DNA of 64,000 bases. Origin: Burhinus oedicnemus (Eukaryota > Chordata > Aves > Charadriiformes > Burhinidae). The number at the start of each line of letters is the position of its first letter. Position 1 is the first letter of the stretch. This document shows positions 25,435-37,485 of the stretch, in pieces. Made by a program: the position numbers and the translations under genes. The stretch lies in the NCBI GenBank assembly GCA_008921705.1, contig VFFE01007188.1, positions 715,844-779,843 of the forward strand. Reading direction: 5' to 3'. The notes beneath the pieces were generated by a model that ran no database searches, had not been told where the DNA came from, and worked only from the letters and a program-made list of their open reading frames with translations.

Positions 25435-28300
25435 CCTCTAATTTGAAAAATCAGATCATGTCCCTCAAATTAAGTTCTGAAATAGAGGATAATATCTCTT
25501 TGCCTTTGTTCCTCATATGTACAGTGGAGAGAATGATGCATACTTATCTCACAAGGATGTCATTAACATGCATTCACTAGTGTTTAATATAAAGTTGTAT
25601 ATTATAGCAAAGGGGGCATGGAAAAATTCCAGGAGGAATTTTTCCTATATTCTGAATCTGCTTTGAATATTGTGTCATAAATAAGGCATATGTTTATAGG
25701 GGAAAAGAAAGGAAATTATTGAGTTGTTGCTTACTAAGTAAGACTGGCTTATTCTGTATGTCGGCAGCTTCTGGAAAAATCATTTGAGAGCATCTAATCA
25801 AAGACCATATGTACACATAAGGACCAAATTAAGGTCACAGACAGAACCTTTACTTTAGCTTTCTTAAGTTTTGTGAGTGGTTGACTTCTTAACCCATACA
25901 AAGAGTCTTTTAACCTAATTTTTGTAAGTCTATAATATTACTTAACTCAAACTGGGCAGCTAATGCAACTTATGAAAGAGTGATTGAATTAAGTGTGCTT
26001 TAGAAACCCACAGCTATATAGAGTAGCACAGGTTGTGTCACAACCCGCTGTCTTTCCTGTATTATTCTAAATTGTTTAATGCACAAAAATTGCTGAAATT
26101 GGTCTTTTCAGATTTTCTTTTGGCACTAATGGACTGAAAGGCATCTTTTGAAGTTCATATTTATAGCAAAGTTATCTGCTCTTAGTTGTACTGTTCTAAA
26201 ACCCTGCTAGAAATCTGAGGCTCTTACTACTTTCTTCAACTCAGCAGACAAGTCTCTTTTATCTGCTGAACTTCTTAATGTTGCAGAACACCTTCTGACA
26301 GTAACATTTTTTGTACAGCTGCCCTTGTCTTCCTCTTCCCATTTACACTGACTCTAAAAATCTCTCAATCACGCAGGCTCATTTTAAAAGTTGAATAAAA
26401 AGCCAGTGTGTAAGTCTTTCAGTCAGCTATAAATGCAATAACCTAAAGGTTCTCAGGTTCATTGAAAATTATTGTCTGAGTTCACCTTTTTTTTTTTATT
26501 AGCACTGATGTAAAGGTGATGTCCAGAGCCAGTCTATCAAGGGTGTCTGCGAGCTTCTCTTATGAGTTGTGTAAAATTACACTGGAAGCATGTGATGTTT
26601 TTCATCTTGAAGAGGAAGTATGACAGTACAGGTGTATTCACTGTCAGGTAATTCATTGCCTTTGACTAAGAACACCACCTACAAATCCCAAGAGAAATAG
26701 AAAATAGATCCAAATGTAAATCTAATGCTTTTAAGAAGCACAATGACTAAATGCTTTTACCTCCTCCCAAAGCTAAAATAATAGATAAATCAGTCTCATA
26801 ATTACATGAAAAAGGTAGAGTACTCCCAGGATAATTCACACAATTTGAGAGTGAGCACTAGTGGCACAATAGCAGCATGATGATAAGTGGAAGGATGTGG
26901 TAAAAATCACTAGTGATACAGTGTTTTTAGAAATAATATGATTAGAATTCATATTAAATATTTGTTAAAATTATTATAACATTAACAGTGAGGACTGGAA
27001 AGATTAAAGAAAGACAGAATGTAGCCAAGCCAAAGTCTCGTGATGACAATATTCGTTACCAAAATGATGTTAACCTTTAGAAGTTACCACTTAACATAGG
27101 AAAATAAAAAGACTGTATACCTCAAAGCAGAAGTCTTAAATGTTTCTTGCTGGGAAAGCTTATCTTACACTCCTTCTCTTTGATTTCTGTAAATAAACAG
27201 ATGAATGAAGAACAGGGCATGAATTTTAACATTGATAGATATGAATCCTCTTCTCTGACTGTGTACATTACTGAGATACGTGTGTGTATATATTCCATTA
27301 TTCTGAGATAATATAACTGTAAATAGTTACACTAACATTGCATTTACAAGCCTCATTTAGGAGTGAGATGCTAGTCGGTTCGCTGCTGCACAAACATAGA
27401 AAAATGCAATACTGTGTCCAAATATATTGCGCCCAAAAAATTTCAGATAGAACAAAGATTTAAAGTTCGGGACACAACATCTGTTAATTAGTTCAACAAA
27501 ACAAATGGAACTGATTTATTAGTTAAATTTGGTAATGAAGAGAGTGTTTGTTCTGAGTGTTTTTCCATTGGCAATGAGAACTAAAATAAAAGTATGAAAA
27601 ATGAAAAAGAAGAGGCATAAATCAGAATGGATTTAATCTGAAATCTACTACATAAATAAAATGAATCCCACTAACTTGTGTTTTGAAACATACACCAGCT
27701 AACATAGGCACTAATGTTATTAGAATGAACATGGCTATTATAGATACCACATAATATTCCACTGATTAAATTTACTGAAAATGGTTTTAATTAGGATCAA
27801 TGCAGACTTTTTCATGGACATAATTATGCAATGCATTTTGATTAGTCCAAAATTATTTTGGAAGAAAACTAGTTTTAGGAAGAAAGCTGATTATTAAATA
27901 AATAGATAAATAAAAACAATGTTATGATTTATTTTTAATGGCATCAAAAATGAAAATCTTTTCCATTGTAAATTCTTGTTGTCAATGAAAATTTTGGATA
28001 TGGTTCAGTTTTCTTTAAAAAAGGATGTCTTCTGATTCACATTCCCTCATTTCATCTCATAATTCTCTTCAGCCTTAATGAAGAAAATATCCGTTTAGTA
28101 GCTGCTTCTCATTTACTAGCAAGGAGTATGTCCTAGAGCAAAACTACTATAGACTGGGGAGACCAGTTTCCTTATGTTCTTTATCATCACTGATGAAAGA
28201 AATCATTAAAAACAATTCAAGAAGAAGCATAACTTAGTTGTTCTACATCCCTGTCTTGAGTATGCTGTTTCTCTTAACTGGCAGCAGCTCCTCAGTGAAT

Positions 28301-28469
28301 ATAGAATCATAGAATCATCTAGGTTGGAAGGGATCTTTAAGATCATCGAGTCCAACCATAAACCTAACACTCCCAAAACCACCACTAAACCATGTCCCTA
28401 AGCGCCACATCTACCTGTCTTTTAAATGCCTCCAGGGACGGTGATTCTACCACTTCCCTGAGCAGCCTG
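28301..28469 (-). mobile_element. CR1 LINE, short 3' end
   Basis: A minus-strand CR1 tail of about 170 bases: atagaatcatagaatcatct, the ggttggaagggatc block, gatcatcgagtccaacc and cctaacactcccaaaacc, then agcgccacatctacctgtc. It stops abruptly in ccacttccctgagcagcctg, well inside the part that codes the ORF2 C-terminus. It matches the 13601 and 40536 subtype. It is the shortest copy in the window and the only CR1 in about 16.6 kb. Confidence 0.9.
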
Positions 28470-31400
28470 AATATGAAGGAGTCTGGAGAGTTTAGGCTGA
28501 AGGCAGCATCTCTTAATATCTTCTATGAATTTAATTAGTGTATCATAATAATTGGAGCAGGTTGGGGAGAGGAAGGGTGAAAGGAAGAATTACCCTTTTG
28601 TACTCATGATAGAACGTTTGCTATCTATGGTATAAACCTGAGAGGCTTAATACCTTTTACATAACTCTTTTTTAGCTTATGATTTCTGCATTGTATAGCT
28701 TACCAAAGTTCTGAATGCATACTATTAAAAGCCAACGTCAATAAATTAATAAGGAGACAAAGCTGCTACACAGCTGCATACACTATGGTGGAGTAATTCA
28801 GATGACAAATCAGATACATACATCTTGCTTTGAAACTGCGTATTTCTTACATTACAAATGAAGTAGTTGTGTGAGTTCTTCAGAAACATCACTCTCTGTA
28901 CTTTATTAATGCATTTTTTATTTGGAACGTTGCAGTAAGTTTCTTTCCTAATAGACAGAAAAATACTTAACTGGGAGATAATTACTTCTCTCTTTGAGAC
29001 TTTAAGTCTACATTTCAGGCAATAAAAACATTTGACCAACAAGGTGAGGTGAAACCACTCTGAAATTAAAAACCTTCATGCAAAGAAGTTAACTGCCTAA
29101 TTTTCATTCTAAAGAAAGCAATTTTAGTAAGGCTACATCGAAACTGCTAGATATGTACACTCTGTACTATCACCCATAGTCCTGGTCTCATGATCACCCA
29201 GATCAAAAAATCTCGTGTTGTGCACCCTTTCCTTCTCCTTCCTTGGTCTAGTTTTTCTTCTGATGCATTTTATGCATGAGAAGGTAGTTCACATGGCTTT
29301 ATGACTGTCATGAGATTTAGAAACTGTTAAGATGAGCACCTGACTTACAAGACAGGAAATGCTTCTTTGTGTCACACTTCAAATGTAAGCAAAGTCTTGT
29401 TTCTATGCAGCAAATACTTTGTCTATATCAAACTTCTGTTAACTAAAAATGCTCTGGTAACCTGAAAACAAAAGATGTCACTAATGTGAAATATATAGGA
29501 GAGACACTGTTCAGAATCTTAAAGGAGAAAATGTTGTTTGAGTTCACTGATAGGTTAGTTATACTGAAAATACATTCACCCACTTCTAGGGGGAACCAGC
29601 AAATGGCAAGAAAACTAATGGTAAAAACAATCTTTATTAAAACAGTGAAAGAAGAATATCCCTAATGCAGTATAAATGCAAGTCAAAGGAACTCTTGATA
29701 CAGATTTCAATAGAATCTGAAATAGTTTCATAGCTTTATTTTTGAAAACACCTTTTTATCATAGATAATTGACTTAGAGTTTTAGTTACTTTTTAATGTA
29801 ACTTTGCAGTGAAACTCTTCTCATCAAAATATGCTAAACCTACTTTTTTTTTTCTGATTTACTGTATTATTGTTAAATACTTTCAGGTTTATATTCAAGC
29901 TGTTCAAGTTTCAGCTTACTGTGAGTAAAACAATTTTTTAAAAAGGTTTTGAAGTGTCCATTAAAATAACTAAAAAAAATTATTGTGACATTATGATCTA
30001 AAGATGAGACATTCTATGTAACAACATCAGTAATTTTAAATGGGCTAAATGACACATTCTTTTCTTAATGATTCATTCACCTAACTGTCTCACAGAAACC
30101 TTCGTGTTTCTCTTTAGCTTGAGAATTAAATGAATCACACATTTTGCCACATAAGATTTCAGATTTTTATATAATACAAACATTTATAAATATTTCTTTC
30201 TGGAAAAGGAAAAAAAGAAAATACTTTTGTGAATATGGCTCAAAGCAGTGTTATTTTGGGGAAGAAAGGCCTTGGTCTTTTTGTACCAAGATTAAATAGA
30301 GAAAATCCAAAAAGTTATCTTGTCCTCTTTCTTCTGTAGCTTATCCCAGTGTTGATCAGACCCGAGTCTTCCATGGTCATCTTACCTGTGTAAAGTGTAA
30401 TAAAGTCTAAAGGAAAATCTTCTAAGAAGATGGTATTACTTCAAAATTTGTGCAAACAAATGCAAAGTCGGGCATTGTGACAAAACTATGATTACTGTTC
30501 ATAAGAAGAAGTAAATGCCAGAAATAACAGGAAAAAAGATCTAAGAAGGAAGGCTGATACTGAGCAACAATGTTGAAAGCTACAAGTACTTCTTAGAACA
30601 GTAGATAAGTGGGAAGAAGTTGACCTTTGAGTAATTCTGCATTGACTGTTTAATATCAACAAGCTTTGCTACAGATGTTCACTGGAAGGTCAAAATTTCA
30701 ATATAGCATAACGCTGAACATTAGTAGGAGTGCAGGACTAAATCTTCCAAGGTATAAAATGAGGCAATGCTGACCTTTAAGTACCTACCTCCACTGTACA
30801 CCACCACCTTCTGGAGTTCTCAAAGCCAGACTGGTGCTTTAAGAAACAGCTCGCAAGAATACATAATATGGAATGAGCAACAAATCAAAGCTGTGGGAGT
30901 ACTGAATAAATCAAGAGAGAGAGGAATGGTTAAGAAAACAGTGGGTTCACGTGCTTAAAAAGGATTACTTAGTCAGAAGTAAGACATCTCTTGGCCATGA
31001 AAAGGAGAGTAGTACAGAGACAACAACAGAGCTTACATTCGTATTCCAAAAAAAACCTATATCAAGAAGCTATTCTCAGTCAGCAGGCCAAGATTTTCAG
31101 AGTAGATTGTCCACACTGACTATCATCCTGTTTAGGTCTTCTCTGAGAGTCTTTCTTTTTCGGTTCAAAGAGCTTAAAATTCTCTGAGAATCATGTCTGA
31201 GCTTATCAGACTAGTGATTTTAGAGTGTGATGCCAAAGCTATGTGTTGCACGCCACAGTGCTTGACATAACAGTGTGTCAGTGATGCTCAGTGGTCCAAA
31301 GTCTGAGTGTACAGTGTTGGTGGGCTGTGAAAGACAGAGTCAGTCAAGCCTGACTCATGAAGTGTACAGAGTAGTTGAAGAAGCAAATAATACCCAAAAC

Positions 31401-34206
31401 TGCAACCAGATTCAGACTCAAAGGAAGCCAATTGCTTCATCCAAAAAGTAGATCTAGAATGAAGTAGTATACATGATTTTGCAGAATGGAATTTCACTTC
31501 AAATTTTAGTTTATTTCTTTTCAAGGTATTAGTGTGTTTCAAACACAGTTTAGCTATGTTTTCTCAATGCTATTTTTATGGGTTTGCAAATTCTACTCCA
31601 GCTCACTTACCGTGAAAATATTTCAGCTTCAGAAAGTATTTTTTTCATAATTTCCTTTTTTCTTCACTTTTACTTTGAAGAATAATCATCTGGCTAATAA
31701 TATCCAAGTTTTGCATTAGCATTCAGAATAGCAGTATTAATGCTATTCTGGATTTATACTGAAAAAACAATCTCCCTTCCAAATCAGTTAAAATTGGTGA
31801 GAGGCAGTAACAGCAGTAACACAAACATGCATAACTAGTCTTTCTACAGCATGGAATGTGAGACAATGGAAACAACAGAAGCAATTTTTTATTTATTTAG
31901 AGATTTGGGATTGGCCGAAACAATTATCTATTAACTCAAAGAAAACAAAATACTAAACCTGTTAATCAATGCAGGGCTATGAGGTCAGTTTAACCAATGC
32001 AGGCCAATTACCAATAACGTATTAGTTATGGTGGAACCCACCCACTTTGCTATATACAACTAAGAACAAATTACTGTGTCGTAAAATGTTAAGTGAACTA
32101 ATCTTTTGTGCAGTTAATGTATCCTCTTCCCTTCGAAAGTACTGGATTCTTTTGGGGTAGCTTTCCTTTCAATGAAAGAGCAATATTGTCTTACTGTGAA
32201 AACATGAATATTTATTATAGAGTAACTGAAGTTAGTTTTTTTTACATTAACTTTTTCCCATATATATCCTCTGAACTTAAATGTCAGATTACTTGTCTTG
32301 GCTTGCATGAACACCCTCCAAAACCCACTATAGCCTCCTCAACTCAGAGTTGTTAACTTGAGAACGTGGTTGAACTGAGAACTGTTCCAAGACTGTGGTT
32401 GATGTGTTCAGGCTTATGCAGGACTAAACCCAAATTCCTTTAAAATGGTTAGGTATGACAAGGCCTGCTTCCTGGATGTTTACATGAAAGAGTGAGTTAC
32501 TCCACCACATGGTATTATTGAAGTATTAAGTCCTTTTTTAAAAGTAACATTTTTCTGAAGTTGTGGAAGACTAATCACTCCTCTCCTACTCTCATCTGCA
32601 GTGTCCTGTGTTATCATCACTCACATTCATTATACTCTGATAGCTAAGAATAAGCCATGATGGGCTTAAATGAAAGCAGAACAGCAGTGATACTCTGCTA
32701 TTGGTTTTATTTCCAAACGATAATTACTACATCCAGCCAAGCCTACAGAGGTAGAGAGTAGTTTGCTCAAGATAAGACCAAGACAAGATCAAAATGTTGA
32801 TCACTGGAAGAAAAAGTTGGACAAAATAGCATCTCCACTTCTCATCTAAGATCTGCAGCCTATTCACCAGAGTGAGGTTTTTGAGTTTTCATTTTCCTCA
32901 CTAAGCGTAGTTGATTAAGTAGCTTTTCTTCTTTCTCTGTATCAAAGACTCACAGCTAGCTGCCAGAAAGTCAAATTTTTGTTCTAAGTGCTTACATTAA
33001 TTTCCAGTCAAAGAGTTTATCAAGCTTCATTTATATCTGAGACAAAGCACAGAAGAATATAGTAGCTGTATTTATCCAGGAGGATCCAAACCACATACTG
33101 AACTTAAAAATCATGTGAAGGTTTTTGACAAGACATACTGACTTGCATACTGACAAATTTTCAGAGAACTCCAGCTGAACTCATAATCAAAGAAAAACCT
33201 GAAGATGTTAGTGTTCTGTAACACAAATATTCATAAATTCAATATCCATCAAAAATTTCATTTCCACAAAAAATTCTGAGTCTGTAATAAAACATATATA
33301 CCCCATGAAGTCTAACAAAACTTTCAGATTTGTAGTTGATTTTATATGGATATTGTTAAATATCACGATGAAAGCTAAATAACCTAAAACCTGAAAGCAG
33401 AAAATCCTAAATAAAGCAACCAAAAATGTCCTGATGACATCTAGGTTAGCCAATCTTTTTCTCAACATGAATATTGGACAGCCTGAATGATTACAAGAGT
33501 GATTTTTGAAACATGTTTGAAATGATGAAATTTTGGAAGACAGCATGCTTTTTGGGGTCATTGGTTGTTAGTTTTGCTGCTTTTCTTTTGCTTTAGTTCA
33601 ACTGCCACGATTGTACATGAATGAAAATAAAAATAAATTGTTGGGTTTTTCCACTTCACATACCTCAAATACCTCAAATAAGTTTCATATAACTCTTCTC
33701 TCAGGGTCAGTAATCTTATTTCCTACTGATTAGTTTCTGATTGTCTTCCTATAAATCTCCTATATATGTGTGTATAGTTGCATATGTTACATGATTTAGT
33801 TTAATAACTGGCAATTTGGTACTGACACTTATTAATAGTAGAATAGACCACAACAACGCAAATATTTTAACAGACATAAAGTCATCAGCTAACCATAATG
33901 TTCAATACAAGCAAACATAGGAAATTGCCTCAAATTAGAAAAGGCAAAATCTTAACCAATATTCAACTTACATTATACTTCAGAACTGATAAATTATTTT
34001 GACTTTGAGATTGCTTTTAAGGTTCTTCTCATGACATAACCGGTGTTTTCTCTTGCATAGGTATTGTGTCCTCTTTCACATATTTACTTTTGACCTAACT
34101 TCACTGCCATGTTTTTTAGGAAATCTATTCTCAATGACTAATGTAAAAAAATAAAATAAAGAAAAGCTGGTAATATTGAGGAAAATTACTTTTTTAGCAT
34201 ATCTTC
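28470..34206. other. AT-rich non-coding DNA
   Basis: No gene or named repeat is seen. The longest frame, 33208-33561 minus (117 codons), has no recognisable domain. A small hairpin at 31721-31753 is listed separately. Confidence 0.55.
31721..31753. repeat. Short perfect-stem hairpin
   Basis: The arms cagaatagca (31724-31733) and tgctattctg (31741-31750) pair perfectly around the loop gtattaa. The stem extends outward by two more pairs after one mismatch. Confidence 0.6.
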
Positions 34207-35021
34207 ATAGAATAACAGAGTCACAGAATAGTTAAGATCAGAAGCGACATCTGAAGACCATCTAGCCCAACCCGCTGCTCAGAGCAGGGTCAACTACAGC
34301 AGGTTCTTATGGCTGTGTCCAGTCAGGTTTGAATACCTCCAGGAGTCTTCACCACAACTTTTCTGGGCAACCTGTTCTAGAATTTGGTCACCATCACAGT
34401 AAAAAAGATTTTTCCTGATGTTGAAACAGAAATTCCTGTAGGTCAATTTGTGCCCATTGCCTCTAGTCCTGTCACTGCACTCCATCTTCTTTACACCCTC
34501 ACTTCAAGTATTTATACACACTGATAAGATCCCCCCTGTGCCTTCTCCTGGCTAAACAGACCCCACTCTCTCAGTCTCTCCTTGTATGACAGATGCTTCA
34601 GTCCCTTAACTGTCTTCGTGGCTTTTCTCTGGAGTCATTTTAATATGTTCATGCCTTTCTTGTACTGGAGATCCCAGACCTGGACACATCACTCCAGATG
34701 CGGCATTACCAGTGCTGAGTAAAGCAGAACGATCACCTCCTGTGACTTAGTGGCTTTGGTCTTCCTAATGCAACCCAAGATACTGTTGGCCACCTTTGCC
34801 ACAAGGGTGTATTGCTGGCTCATTGTCAGTTTATTGTCCACAGGACTCCCAATCCTCCTCTGCCAAGCTGCTTTCCAGCCTGTTGGCCCCTAGCCTTTAC
34901 TGATGTGTGTGGTAATTCCTCCCCAGGTGCAAGACTTTGCATTTCCCTCTGTTGAAATTAAGAAGATTCCTCTTGGCCCAGTTCTCAAGCTCACCTAGGT
35001 TGCTCTGAATGGCCGCACAAC
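34207..35021 (-). mobile_element. CR1 LINE, about 0.8 kb
   Basis: A minus-strand CR1 with 3' tip catagaataacagagtcacag. The coding relic on the minus strand at 34294-34485 includes [10 protein letters not shown] and FNIRKNLF; stops break it elsewhere. Further blocks in order are cttctcctggctaaacagacccc, gatcccagacctggacacatc, caacccaagatactgttggcc and caagactttgcatttccctctgttga. It ends at ggccgcacaac, where an unrelated GC-rich array begins at once. The sharp break suggests that something was inserted here or that a deletion joined the two. Confidence 0.9.
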
Positions 35022-35941
35022 TACTTTATTAAGGGATGTCAGAAGCAGCCAGCACCTCCAGCAGCTCCAGGCCCAGGAATTCCTCCTAGGGGAAGGAAGC
35101 TGGAGCCCTGCCTGATGAACCTGGGGACCCAGGCCTCAAACACAACTGCCGCCTTCCCATTTTCAGGTTCAACCAATAGTGAAGCTGAACATATATCCCA
35201 GACAAACACATACATACACACACAGAGGACACTGACATTGCTGGCTATGTATTTATTGGACTCCCATAAAGCTCAAGTATGGACAGCCAAGTCCAATTCC
35301 TCCTCTTTGGCTGGTCAGGATTGAAGGTCACTAGTGCAGGCACATAAAGGACACCCTCCAGGTTCACAAGCACATGCACATTAACAGATCCTTCAAGCAC
35401 CAGCACACTCCTCTGTCTGCCTGGCACCACTGCCTGGATCCTGGGGCCTCTTAATCACTGCACAGGTTCCCTACCTGCCAACTGGTCCAGCTTGGTGCTG
35501 TCCGCAAACACACAGCACTCACTTGTCCTACATGCACTTTACATTTGCAAGTCCCTGTAGGCATACTGGCATGGAACCTTGCCTGTCTGACATCTCATGC
35601 TGCATCCAAGGCCCTCCCTACTTGCTGGCTGGTCCAGTTTGAAGTTTGCTAGCAGATACATATACACACTCCATACACATAAGGTGTGCAGAACATACAC
35701 TCACCCCCAGCAGCTGGCACCAGGCACATGGGCACTGAGCCCCTTGCTCACCTCACTCACCCTCCCAGTAGCTGAAACTGAGACCCCCCACTCACTCCAG
35801 TAGCTGACATTACAGGCCAGAGGCACCTACAGACCTGGTCTCCAGTAGCTGGCACCGAATCTACTCACACTCCCTCTCCCTCCGCCCCCCCCTTCCACTT
35901 GCTGGCATTCTGGGCACAAAATCTGTAAGACAGGACTCAGG
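35022..35941. repeat. GC-rich degenerate tandem array, left part
   Basis: The block starts directly after a CR1. It contains repeated copies of a core like ccagtagctggcacc, each followed by a C- and A-rich tail such as actcacactccc. Good cores begin near 35706, 35764, 35806, 35841 and 35894; weaker ones (gctggctggtccag, cctggcaccactg) appear from about 35240. Spacing is irregular, roughly 35-80 bases. A minus-strand AATAAA (35025-35030) lies at the left edge. The array may be part of a retroviral LTR or of another transposon, but I found no matching ends. A CR1 splits it from the part at 36371. Confidence 0.5.
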
Positions 35942-36370
35942 GGACTGGAGCACCTCCCCTGTGAGGACAGGCTGAGATAGCTGGTTTTTTTTCAACCTGG
36001 AGAACAGAAGGCTCTGGGGATACCTTACTGCGGTCTTTCAGTACTTAAAGGGGGCCTACAGGAAAGATGGGGAGGGACTTTTTATCAGGGTTTGTAGTGA
36101 TAGGATGAGGGGTAATGGTTTTAAACTGAAAGAGGGTAGATTTAGATTAGATATTGGGAAGAAATTCTTTACTCTGAGGATGGTGAGGCACTGAAACAGG
36201 CTGTCCAGAGAAGTTGTGGATGTCCCATCCCTGGAAGTGTTCAAGGCCAGGTTGGATGGGACTTTGAGTAACCTGGTCTAGTGGGAGGTGTCCTTGGCCA
36301 TGGCAGGGGGGTTGGGACTAGATGATATTTAAGTTTCCTTCCAAACCAAACCATTCTGTGATTCTGTGAC
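35942..36370 (+). mobile_element. CR1 LINE nested in the tandem array
   Basis: A plus-strand, 5'-truncated CR1. It begins near gggactggagcacctcccctg and runs through aggctctggggataccttac, cttaaagggggcctacagg and ttttaaactgaaagagggta. It ends at the 3' tip ccattctgtgattctgtgac. Array-type sequence lies on both sides, so the CR1 arrived after the array. Coding potential is broken: the [10 protein letters not shown] region reads gcactgaaacaggctgtcc, with a stop. The opposite-strand frame at 36056-36244 is a shadow. Confidence 0.9.
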
Positions 36371-36790
36371 ACGCTCAGGAGAGCTTTGGCATCTGCAACT
36401 ACTGATGCTGAGAATCCCGTTGCTCCAGTTGCTGGCACCATAGGCCTGGATGCACCTACATCCCCTGTTTGACTCCTGTAGGTGGTCCACATCTACCCAC
36501 AGTGGTCCCCCAAGTAGCTAGCAGTTAGTCCTGGAAGCACTCACACGCATACTGGATAGAGAGTGAGGTTAACACAGATAGTTAAAAAAGAATTTAATAA
36601 AAAAATAGGAAAGACTGCAGTGATCCGTTGGAAAGCTAGCAGAGAAATGTACTGACTGGCCACAGTGTGACTGGCACCTTTTACACCCCTTTTTGTCTAT
36701 TCCCCACTTTGCTTCTCACCAGTCCCATTTCTCTAAACATTCCTTTTTAAGTTTTGCATAGCCCCACAGCTTCCCTCGTCAAATATCATC
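36371..36790. repeat. GC-rich degenerate array, right part, and AT-rich flank
   Basis: The core resumes at tccagttgctggcaccatag (about 36426), with weaker cores near 36474 and 36511, and ends about 36545. After that come gttaaaaaagaatttaataa and a pyrimidine-rich stretch to about 36790 (ccttttacacccctttttgtc). That stretch could belong to the same element: a minus-strand ATTAAA sits at 36593-36598. If array and flank are one element, it would be about 1.3 kb without the nested CR1. Confidence 0.4.
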
Positions 36791-37059
36791 ATGTTCCTCT
36801 TTTTTCCTTCCTTCTTATCAGCTACAAAGTCAGCTTTGCCCTCTCCAAAGCTGTGCCTGCAGTTTCTTAGTGGCCCATCAGTTACTGACTGGAGGATTTT
36901 GGCTTTTCACATTGTTTACGTTATCCCTTCCCTTTCAGCTTTGTGTCTCTGTGTGTTTTTGCTTCCCCCTCTACTTATTAGCCCCTTTGCATTGAAAAGG
37001 TCCTTGATAGGATAATCTCAGTGAAACAGACAGTCTCACTTTCCACATACCCTTACAGG
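36791..37059. other. Unassigned pyrimidine-rich segment
   Basis: About 270 bases between the array and a CR1 fragment. It is somewhat CR1-like in texture, but I cannot align it. Confidence 0.4.
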
Positions 37060-37485
37060 ACATAGCCAGTGACATTGGCCAGCTCTCTCAGCACCTTGTG
37101 TACATCCAGTCTGTTGAAACGTACCCTAATCTGATCCTTCTCCACTGAGGCTGTTTTCATTGCTCCAGGCTTTCTTACAGCAAAGATGAATCTTACCAGC
37201 AAAGACCAAGGGAAAGAAGGCACTGAGTACCTTGACATTTTCCATTTCCTTTGTTACCAGATCCCCTGTCCCATTCAGCAGCAGGCTCGTATTTTCCCTA
37301 GTCTTCCTTTTGATACTGATTTACCTGTCAAAGCCCATCTTGTTGCCTTTCACATCCCTTGCCAGATTCAACTCCACATGGGTTTTTGCTTTCCTAACCC
37401 CATCCTTGTGTGCATGAAGACTATTTCTATATTTCTCCCAAGTCATTTGGCCCTGCATCTAGATTTTGCCTGCTTCCTTTCTACT
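37060..37485 (-). mobile_element. CR1 LINE, internal reverse-transcriptase fragment
   Basis: A minus-strand CR1 piece from the middle of ORF2, with no 3' tip. Recognisable blocks in order are ggccagctctctcagcacctt, catccagtctgttgaaacg, gatccttctccactgagg, tttgttaccagatcccctgt, attttccctagtcttcctttt, cccttgccagattcaactcc and gctttcctaaccccatcc. Part of the opposite strand (plus frame 37186-37533) is open for 115 codons, but this is a shadow. It may be the 5' continuation of the CR1 that breaks at 35021: same strand, right order, with several hundred bases of consensus missing. It could equally be a separate insertion. Confidence 0.8.

Larger units (their letters stand above)
17571..28300. other. 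Long repeat-poor AT-rich stretch
   Basis: About 10.7 kb without a supported gene, CR1 or LTR. Small features are an AC-rich microsatellite (17698-17724), a near-palindrome ggttgtg-t-cacaacc (26031-26045) and a T-rich tract (25405-25434). Open frames are all under 100 codons and show no recognisable domain. Parts of it could be conserved non-coding DNA, but I cannot judge this without alignment. Confidence 0.55.

Noticed and set aside
26031..26045. Near-palindrome ggttgtg-t-cacaacc
   Set aside because: Seven-base arms without further extension; chance level.
31337..31356. Hairpin gagtcag-tcaagc-ctgactc
   Set aside because: A 7-base stem is expected many times by chance.
33208..33561. 117-codon open frame on the minus strand
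   Set aside because: Hydrophobic, AT-driven composition and no recognisable family; treated as chance.
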